Assembly (NCBI GenBank): GCA_034189225.1
Contig: JAXHVL010000136.1
Span: 8,727-72,726, forward strand
DNA from: JAXHTY01 sp034189225
GTDB taxonomy: Bacteria; Desulfobacterota; Desulfobacteria; Desulfobacterales; Desulfosudaceae
Direction of reading: 5' to 3'
DNA: 64,000 bases
Positions 57,972-64,000 of the stretch are shown in pieces (positions within the stretch are counted from its first letter, which is position 1; the number at the start of each line of letters is the position of its first letter). Below the pieces are notes generated by a model, which saw nothing but the letters and a program-made list of their open reading frames with translations, ran no database searches and had not been told where the DNA came from. The translations under genes and the position numbers were made by a program.

Positions 57972-59933
57972 TTAATCAAGTGTCCGGCGATCTGCCATAT
58001 CCACCAGAACCCGCTCGCGTGTCTTGTCGATACCAAGATCGCGCCGTTTTTTATCGATATGGGCGATCATCAGCCGCGCCATTTCATACGGATCTTCGGC
58101 AAACCCCCATTTCCCGAGTCCATTCTGCTCAAGCCCGTCAAAGAGATGATCGTGGAACTTTGTCTCTTTGACAATGGGGAATGTCACTCCGAACACAGTG
58201 TATACCCCGGACGCCACAAAATACTGGCCGATGGAAATGGCCTTTTCACTCATCCACTCAGGCGCGGCACCGGCCACTGGCAGTTCCGCGATGGTTTCAC
58301 CCAGCCCGCCTTCCTTTACCATGGCGGCGGTGGCGATCAGTATGCGGCTGTTATCCACGCAGGAACCGACGCCCAGCACCGGCGGCATACCAACGGCCTC
58401 ACAGACTTCCTGCAGGCCCGGCCCGGCCAGAACCGCTGCCTCCGGTGAGGTCAGGCCGGCCTTTGCAAGGGATATCTCTGAACACCCGGTCTGCAGCACC
58501 AGCACGTCGTTCTTGATCAGTTCCTTGACCAGCTCCACATGCACCCAGTCATGTTTGACCCTCGGATTGGTGCACCCCACCACACCGGCAACGCCCCTTA
58601 TTCTGCCGTTTATGATGTTGTCGTTCAAAGGGGTGTAACCAGCGCGGAAGCTTCCGCCCAGCATATAGTTGATATATTCATGGGAAAACCCGTGCACCCC
58701 TTTATTGACGATATTAGGTATTTCAATGGGCAACTTCCGGTTTTTAAACCGGGAGATGGCCTTGATCACGATCTCGTCCGTGCATGCCATTGGATCATGC
58801 TCATGAAATTCCACATGCTTGGCGCCCTGAATATGGCAGCGGGGATTGGTGGTAAACAATTCCGTTCCGTAACATTCGGCCACTGGGGCCAGGCCCTGCT
58901 TAATACACTGCACATCAACACACATGGCATCCACCGCGCCGGTGACCAGAATGGCCTCGGTTGACATGAAATTCCCGGCGTGGGGAACACCGTGGCGAAC
59001 CAGCATTTCCGCACCGGAACAGCACATCCCTACCAGATTAATGCCATCGGCACCTGCATCTTTTGCCGCCTGAACCAGGGTCGGCGACACCACGGAAACC
59101 AGCATAGACTCAAACAGATTGGGCTCATGGCCGTGAACAATGATGTTCACCATGTTCTCTTTGAGCGTGCCCATGTTCACTTCGATCTGAACAGGCGAAG
59201 GCGTACCAAACAGAATATCCGAAATTTCAGTAGCCACCATGGACCCGCCCCATCCGTCAGCAAGGGCGGTACGGCTGATCTGCCTGGACATGTTTTCATA
59301 ATGCTGGTCCACCCCCATATGGGTTCTGTGCATAATTTCCATAATCTCGCGCATGGCCCCCCGGGGAACAATACCGAGTTTCCGCCAGGTTTCAAGGGTT
59401 TTTTCCGGCACCCGTTTGGCAAAGGGGATTTCCCCCTCTATCTGGGTGTAGGTTCTCTCAAGCTCCTGGTACAACTCATGGGCAATGGCTTCCACCGACT
59501 TGTCGGTAATATCAATGCCGATGGATTCAGCTACCTCATTCAGCTTGCTGACGTCCTTGATGGTGTATTCTTTGATCTTTCCATTCACCACCTCCCGGAA
59601 CAGATCCAGCATTGACATGCCATGGTCGGTATGGGCCGAAGTTCCGGAAGCCACCATCCTGGCAAAATTCCGGGACATTATTGTATCAATATCCGCACCG
59701 CAAACCCCCACTTTTTTATAGGGATCCTTGGCATTCAGGCGACAGGGTCCCATGGAACAATGCTTACAACAGGCGGAATCCGCACCGATGGGACATGCTT
59801 TCATGTTAGCCGCGCGGTCAAAAGCGGTTTCCACGCCGTCCCGCTGAGCCTTTTCCAGCATCTGGCTGGTGGCCTCACAGATGGTTACAGATCGGGGATT
59901 TATTTTTTTATCCTTATCATCTTTTTTCATCAT
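57972..59933 (-). CDS. cooS: Anaerobic carbon-monoxide dehydrogenase catalytic subunit
   Basis: This 653-aa Ni-Fe CODH interconverts CO and CO2. Its N-terminal cysteines follow the CooS spacing: Cys47 and Cys55 for the intersubunit D cluster, Cys56, Cys59, Cys64 and Cys78 for the B cluster (CPIGADSACCKHCSMGPC). C-cluster ligands are visible in HGHEP, CVDVQC, GVVGCTNP, LQTGCSEI and GSCVDN. AAGGAGG precedes the tandem ATG. No cooF, cooC or acetyl-CoA-synthase gene is adjacent, and strong tandem terminators follow, so it is a monocistronic CODH. It may oxidise CO or detoxify it; electron partner unknown. Confidence 0.96.
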   Translation of the reverse strand: MMKKDDKDKKINPRSVTICEATSQMLEKAQRDGVETAFDRAANMKACPIGADSACCKHCSMGPCRLNAKDPYKKVGVCGADIDTIMSRNFARMVASGTSAHTDHGMSMLDLFREVVNGKIKEYTIKDVSKLNEVAESIGIDITDKSVEAIAHELYQELERTYTQIEGEIPFAKRVPEKTLETWRKLGIVPRGAMREIMEIMHRTHMGVDQHYENMSRQISRTALADGWGGSMVATEISDILFGTPSPVQIEVNMGTLKENMVNIIVHGHEPNLFESMLVSVVSPTLVQAAKDAGADGINLVGMCCSGAEMLVRHGVPHAGNFMSTEAILVTGAVDAMCVDVQCIKQGLAPVAECYGTELFTTNPRCHIQGAKHVEFHEHDPMACTDEIVIKAISRFKNRKLPIEIPNIVNKGVHGFSHEYINYMLGGSFRAGYTPLNDNIINGRIRGVAGVVGCTNPRVKHDWVHVELVKELIKNDVLVLQTGCSEISLAKAGLTSPEAAVLAGPGLQEVCEAVGMPPVLGVGSCVDNSRILIATAAMVKEGGLGETIAELPVAGAAPEWMSEKAISIGQYFVASGVYTVFGVTFPIVKETKFHDHLFDGLEQNGLGKWGFAEDPYEMARLMIAHIDKKRRDLGIDKTRERVLVDMADRRTLD

Positions 59934-60393
59934 TTTCCTCCTTCATGGATGGGTTATCACAGTACTCTTTTTATAGGAGTCCAAAATCCATGCCACTATC
60001 CCCTTCAGTGACAGTAAAAAAAACCGTTTTTCACTATAAGGATTTCGGTGTCACCGCTCATTATCAATAACTATTTGTAATGATTAATCTAATTTTCAGC
60101 AAATCCAGAGGCAGGCGCCGGTCTATCTGTGGCCTTCGAAAGTGCCTTATCCCGTCCACCCCGCTTCGGCCTTGACGATACTCCTGTTGTTTCACTAAAA
60201 TTAATACACCTTTGTTTCATTTCAATGGCCAATACACGAGACACTCCCTCTTTCATCTTTCTCTTCTTTCACGCCGGCGGCCTCGAAAAAAGCAACCAGA
60301 CGGCTGAAAAAAAGCTTGCGATTCACCCGGTTGTTGCGATAAAAAAGGGAGTCTTAATGATCGGTTTTGAACCGTAACAAGGAGTATGGATAA
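59934..60393. other. 460-bp divergent gap between cooS and the radical SAM gene
   Basis: I see no gene here. Promoters for both directions must lie here. The region is A/T-rich around 60040-60110 (CAATAACTATTTGTAATGATTAATC). The frame at 60129-60377 has no ribosome site and unlikely composition. Confidence 0.5.
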
Positions 60394-61263
60394 ATGCACT
60401 ACGAAGGAAACATGATCCGGCCGCCCAGCGAGGCCTACAGTATTTTGCTGCAGGCCACGGTAGGCTGCTCTCACAACAAATGCACGTTCTGCGGCGCATA
60501 CAAGGGCCAGCGGTTTAAAATCAAATCCGATGATATCATCATGGAAGATATCGCGTTTGCCGCGCGTCACTGCCGTCATCAGAACCGGCTGTTCATCTGC
60601 GACGGTGACGCCCTGATCATTCCGCAGAAAAGGCTGCTGCCCATCCTCAAAGAAATTGAGCGACAGCTTCCCTGGGTGGAGCGGGTCGGCGTTTACGCCA
60701 ACACCAAGGGATTGAAGATGAAAACGCCGGAAGAACTTCGGGAGCTGAGAGCCCACGGCCTGAAAATCGCCTATATGGGCCTTGAATCTGGCGATGATGA
60801 AATCCTGAAAAAGGTTAACAAGGGGGCCTCCGCCGCCACCATGATTGAAATGGGGAGGAAGGCGCGGGATGCCGGCATCAAGCTGTCCATCACCGTTCTG
60901 CTGGGGCTGGGCGGCCGGGAACGGTCGGAAATCCACGCGCAGAAAACCGGGGAAGTCCTCACGGCCATCGACCCGGAATATGTGGGCGCCCTGAGCCTGA
61001 TGCTGATACCGGGCACTGCCCTGTACGAGGAATATGAAGCCGGCAACTTTCCGGTTCTCACACCCGATGAAACCCTTCGGGAATTGCGGACCATGATCGC
61101 CGCCACCGATATGAACAATGGCCTGTTTCACGCCAACCACGCATCCAATTACCTGCCCATCAAGGCCAGGATGCCAGAGGACAAGGCGCAGTCCCTGGAA
61201 CTGATTGACGCGGCCCTTGCCGGTGAAATCGAACTGCGGCCGGAACACTTGAGAGCGCTATAA
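60394..61263 (+). CDS. Radical SAM protein of unknown specificity
   Basis: This 289-aa protein carries the radical SAM [4Fe-4S] motif in the spacing C-x4-C-x2-C (Cys25, Cys30, Cys33, in GCSHNKCTFCGAY) rather than the usual C-x3-C-x2-C, then GVYANTKGL, YMGLESGDDEILKKVNKG and SLMLIPGT, like the Elp3/HemN-type TIM barrel. There is no B12-binding or TRAM domain. AAGGAG precedes ATG 60394. The Elp3-like IAYMGLESG motif suggests a substrate-modifying enzyme, but the product cannot be named. It is followed 33 bases later by transketolase, probably the same transcript. Confidence 0.9.
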   Translation: MHYEGNMIRPPSEAYSILLQATVGCSHNKCTFCGAYKGQRFKIKSDDIIMEDIAFAARHCRHQNRLFICDGDALIIPQKRLLPILKEIERQLPWVERVGVYANTKGLKMKTPEELRELRAHGLKIAYMGLESGDDEILKKVNKGASAATMIEMGRKARDAGIKLSITVLLGLGGRERSEIHAQKTGEVLTAIDPEYVGALSLMLIPGTALYEEYEAGNFPVLTPDETLRELRTMIAATDMNNGLFHANHASNYLPIKARMPEDKAQSLELIDAALAGEIELRPEHLRAL

Positions 61264-61296
61264 CAACAACCGCATTAAAACAAGCTGGAGACCGAC

Positions 61297-63312
61297 ATGA
61301 GCACCACCACTCGCCCGGACGACGCAAACCTTGACGAGCTCTGCATCAATACCATCCGATGTCTGTCAATAGACGCCATTCAAAAGGCTAACTCCGGCCA
61401 TCCAGGCGCCCCCATGGGGCTGGCCCCGGCCGGTTACGTGCTGTGGACACGGATACTGAAACACAACCCCAATAATCCGGGATGGATCGACCGCGACCGG
61501 TTCGTCCTGTCCGGCGGCCATGCCTCCATGCTGCTTTACAGCCTGCTGCATCTCACCGGCTACCCCCTGTCCCTGGACGACATTAAAAATTTCCGTCAGT
61601 TGGGCAGCAAGACGCCGGGCCACCCGGAATACGGGCACACCCCCGGCGTGGAAACCACCACCGGCCCGCTGGGCCAGGGATTTGCCAATGCCGTAGGCAT
61701 GGCCATTGCCGAACAGCATCTTGCCACGCGGTTCAACCGGGACGATCTGAATATTGTCAACCATTTTACCTATGTGATGTGCGGCGACGGGGACCTGATG
61801 GAGGGCATTTCCTATGAGGCCGCCTCCCTGGCCGGACACCTGGGCCTTGGTAAGCTCATCTGCATGTACGATGACAATGAAATCTCCATCGAGGGCAATA
61901 CCGATATCACCTTTACGGAGGATGTGCCCACCCGGTTCAAGGCCTGCGGCTGGCAGGTACTGCCCCTGGAAGACGGCGCCGATGTGCCTGAAATCTACCG
62001 GGCCCTTCGCACCGCTCAGAACGAGACCAACCGGCCCAGTCTTATCATCCTGAAAACCCATATCGCCCATGGCAGCCCGAACAAACAGGACACGGCCGAT
62101 GCCCACGGCGCTCCCCTGGGCGAAGAAGAAGTGGCCCTGACCAAACAACAACTCGGCTTTCCGAAGGATCAGCACTTTTACATTCCCGACGAAGCCCTGA
62201 ATCACTTCAGGAAGTGCGCCGATGCCGGGGTGGAACTTGAAGACGCATGGCTGGCCAAATACCGGCAGTATGCAGATCAGCACCCCGAGCTGGCCAACCT
62301 GTGGGTCAACGCCCTTACGCAATTTCTGCCGGCCGAATGGGACGCCGACCTGCCGGCCTTCTTGTCGGAGGACGGCCCCATTGCCACCCGTGCCGCATCC
62401 GGCAAGGTCCTGAATAAGATTGCGGAGATCGTCCCCGGGTTGATGGGCGGGTCTGCTGACCTGGCACCGTCCAATAAAACGCTGCTGGCATGCTGTGGGG
62501 AGTTCCAGAAGGGATGCTGCGGTGAACGCAACATCCGCTTCGGCGTCCGGGAGCACGCAATGGCCGCTGTCATGTCCGGCATGTATCTTCACGGTGGTTT
62601 ACGGCCCTATGGCGGCACATTCCTTATCTTTTCCGATTACATGCGGCCGGCCATCCGCGTGGCCAGCCTGATGAACCTGCCGGTCATCTATGTGTTCACC
62701 CATGACAGCGTGGCCGTGGGCGAAGACGGCCCCACCCACCAGCCCGTTGAACAGCTGGCATCCCTGCGGGCCATCCCTGGCTTAACAGTGATCCGGCCGG
62801 CGGATGCAAATGAAACAGCCGATGCCTGGCGGCACGCCATCAAGGCCACCTCCGGTCCCGTGGCCCTTGCCCTGAGCCGACAGAAGCTGCCCGTCGTGGA
62901 ACCCGGCCTGACCACCGGCAAACTTGAAAGTGGCGCTTATGTACTGAAAGATAGCGACGGCACACCGGATATCATCCTCATTGCCACCGGCGGCGAGGTC
63001 GCCGTGACCCTCGAGGCCGGGAAAAAACTTGATGAAAAAGGCATTGCCGCCCGCGTGGTGAGCATGCCCAGCTGGGAACTGTTTGACAAAACCTCGGACG
63101 GCTATAAAGATTCCGTTTTGATGCCCGGCGTGCCACGGATTTCCGTTGAAGCCGGTTCGCCCATGGGATGGGAACGGTACACCCTGCGAAGCGACGCCAT
63201 CATCGGCATTGACCGGTTCGGCACATCGGCGCCCGGGGGCGAGGTTTTGAAAACCTATGGTTTCCATGCAGATGCCATCGTAAAAAAAGCCGAAGACATT
63301 TTAAACAAGTAG
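61297..63312 (+). CDS. tkt: Transketolase
   Basis: This 671-aa enzyme has the thiamine-diphosphate domain with SGHPGAPMGLAP and GDGDLMEGISYEAA, the pyrimidine-binding domain (FGVREHAMAAVMSGM, THDSVAVGEDGPTHQPVEQL), and a C-terminal domain ending FGTSAPGGEVLKTYGF. It transfers two-carbon units between sugar phosphates in the pentose phosphate pathway. GGAG precedes ATG 61297. Full length, no sign of damage. The pairing with an upstream radical SAM gene is not a recognised operon. Confidence 0.96.
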   Translation: MSTTTRPDDANLDELCINTIRCLSIDAIQKANSGHPGAPMGLAPAGYVLWTRILKHNPNNPGWIDRDRFVLSGGHASMLLYSLLHLTGYPLSLDDIKNFRQLGSKTPGHPEYGHTPGVETTTGPLGQGFANAVGMAIAEQHLATRFNRDDLNIVNHFTYVMCGDGDLMEGISYEAASLAGHLGLGKLICMYDDNEISIEGNTDITFTEDVPTRFKACGWQVLPLEDGADVPEIYRALRTAQNETNRPSLIILKTHIAHGSPNKQDTADAHGAPLGEEEVALTKQQLGFPKDQHFYIPDEALNHFRKCADAGVELEDAWLAKYRQYADQHPELANLWVNALTQFLPAEWDADLPAFLSEDGPIATRAASGKVLNKIAEIVPGLMGGSADLAPSNKTLLACCGEFQKGCCGERNIRFGVREHAMAAVMSGMYLHGGLRPYGGTFLIFSDYMRPAIRVASLMNLPVIYVFTHDSVAVGEDGPTHQPVEQLASLRAIPGLTVIRPADANETADAWRHAIKATSGPVALALSRQKLPVVEPGLTTGKLESGAYVLKDSDGTPDIILIATGGEVAVTLEAGKKLDEKGIAARVVSMPSWELFDKTSDGYKDSVLMPGVPRISVEAGSPMGWERYTLRSDAIIGIDRFGTSAPGGEVLKTYGFHADAIVKKAEDILNK

Positions 63313-63464
63313 GTCGCAATGCCACTTACAAGAAACCGTCTTTTTGACATGCGCCTTTTTTTCTGATAACACAAGCAGTATCAGAAGCAGCAAGAGGGGG
63401 CAAGCCTTGTATCCTTGGAGGGATGCCACACGTCAACATTAAACTAAAGAAATGAGGCAACATT

Positions 63465-63887
63465 ATGTCCGGAGTCAATAAAGCAATGGTCATCGGCAGG
63501 CTTGGCCGGGACCCGGAAGTCAGGTATACACAGGACGGGCGGGCGATCGCCAATTTCAGCGTGGCGACATCCGAAGAATGGAAAGATAAGACGACCGGTG
63601 AGAAGAATGAACGCACGGAATGGCACCGGATCGTGGCATTCGGCAGGCTCGGCGAAATATGCGGGCAGTATCTGGCAAAAGGCAAGCTGGTGTATGTGGA
63701 AGGCCGGCTTCAGACCCGCTCGTGGGAGAAAGACGGGGTCACCCGCCACACCACGGAAATCGTGGCCGCCAATATGCAGATGCTTGAATCCCGGTCCACC
63801 TCCGGGGGCGGCGGGGGATACGCCCCGTCCTCGGCGGGCTCAAGCATGGATGCACCTGCCATCGGGGATGAAGACATCCCCTTCTAA
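63465..63887 (+). CDS. ssb: Single-stranded DNA-binding protein
   Basis: This 140-aa protein has an OB-fold (about 1-105; MSGVNKAMVIGRLGRDPEVRY, EWHRIVAFGRLGEICGQYL, YVEGRLQTRSWEKDG), a Gly/Ser-rich linker and the acidic tail DEDIPF that recruits replication and repair partners. Length is slightly short, as in compact bacterial SSBs. GAGG precedes the ATG. It follows transketolase after a 150-bp gap and probably has its own promoter. Confidence 0.96.
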   Translation: MSGVNKAMVIGRLGRDPEVRYTQDGRAIANFSVATSEEWKDKTTGEKNERTEWHRIVAFGRLGEICGQYLAKGKLVYVEGRLQTRSWEKDGVTRHTTEIVAANMQMLESRSTSGGGGGYAPSSAGSSMDAPAIGDEDIPF

Positions 63888-63898
63888 TATTGATGATG

Positions 63899-63974
63899 CA
63901 CTCGTAAAAAGTCACTTTTGGACGGCAAAGTAAAAAGTTCAAGATGCGGCGTGTCTATCTCACTCTCGAGGAAT
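63899..63974. repeat. Partial or short member of the long palindromic family
   Basis: CTCGTAAAAAGTCACTTTTGGACGGCAAAGTAAAAAGTTCAAG-type sequence (split here at 63900-63942) matches 5003-5042 and the GGCAAAGTAAAAAGTTCAAG side of the complete copies, followed by CTCGAGGAATG. The window ends before the far arm can be seen. Confidence 0.55.
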
Positions 63975-64000
63975 GATCTGTAGGGGCGAACACAAGGTTC

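Noticed and set aside
60129..60377. 82-aa frame upstream of the radical SAM gene
   Set aside because: No ribosome site, unlikely composition, and no recognisable motif.
1..64000. CRISPR array
   Set aside because: Repeats in the window are palindromic and scattered; none shows regular repeat-spacer alternation, and no cas gene is present.

Overview
The window reads as chromosomal DNA of an anaerobic, sulfate-reducer-like deltaproteobacterium (Desulfobacterota, probably order Desulfobacterales). The grounds are oxygen-independent (cobalt-early) cobalamin genes with an exported CbiK, a Ni-Fe CO dehydrogenase (CooS), a diheme-type succinate:quinone oxidoreductase, acyl-CoA dehydrogenases beside a family III CoA-transferase, a Vibrio-TonB2-like TonB system with DUF3450, GC-rich coding sequence, and many families of palindromic intergenic repeats. 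The genus is not settled by the sequence.

Layout. 0.25-6.4 kb: signalling block with a CheB-CheR-PAS fusion, a PAS histidine kinase and a NarL-type regulator in one overlapping operon, then two stand-alone receiver proteins. 6.5-9.9 kb: DJ-1/PfpI protein, an unknown 82-aa protein coupled to a lipoamide-dehydrogenase-like flavoprotein, and small genes. 9.9-16.4 kb (minus): DUF3450 / long ExbB / ExbB / ExbD / TonB / TPR operon under a cobalamin riboswitch. 16.5-22.8 kb (plus): second cobalamin riboswitch, then exported cobaltochelatase CbiK, a FecCD-type ABC importer, CbiL and a Gate-domain membrane protein. 22.8-29.0 kb (minus, convergent): third cobalamin riboswitch, then CbiC, a 36-aa His-rich micro-ORF, CbiD, CbiET, CbiF and CbiG-CbiH. 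29.1-35.7 kb: damage-tolerance cassette lexA, DUF72, ImuB-like Y-family protein, DnaE2. 35.8-41.4 kb: AT-rich two-part permease, tRNA-Leu, TsaC, PurD-PurE fusion, Ddl, DUF1992 protein, tRNA-Met. 41.9-45.6 kb: acidic zinc-ribbon/DUF3426 protein, class-II DnaJ, glutaredoxin. 45.6-52.9 kb: two acyl-CoA dehydrogenases, a CoA-transferase, SdhCAB. 53.2-64 kb: phosphoesterase, DUF4258/DUF2283 pair, AsnB plus glutamate-cysteine-ligase-like pair, CooS, radical SAM protein, transketolase, SSB.

How it fits together. Three cobalamin riboswitches, each with its own promoter and intrinsic terminator, control corrin-ring synthesis (two operons), metal or corrinoid import, and a complete TonB energising system. 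Two of these leaders are near-identical 385-bp copies, and both carry the same 130-bp palindromic element inside the variable arm of the aptamer. A third copy of the palindrome sits elsewhere with compensatory changes in its terminal stem. The most novel-looking items are this riboswitch/palindrome arrangement, the His-rich micro-ORF between cbiC and cbiD, the AsnB-GCS gene pair, the lexA-DUF72-imuB-dnaE2 arrangement, and an acyl-CoA dehydrogenase lacking the usual catalytic glutamate.
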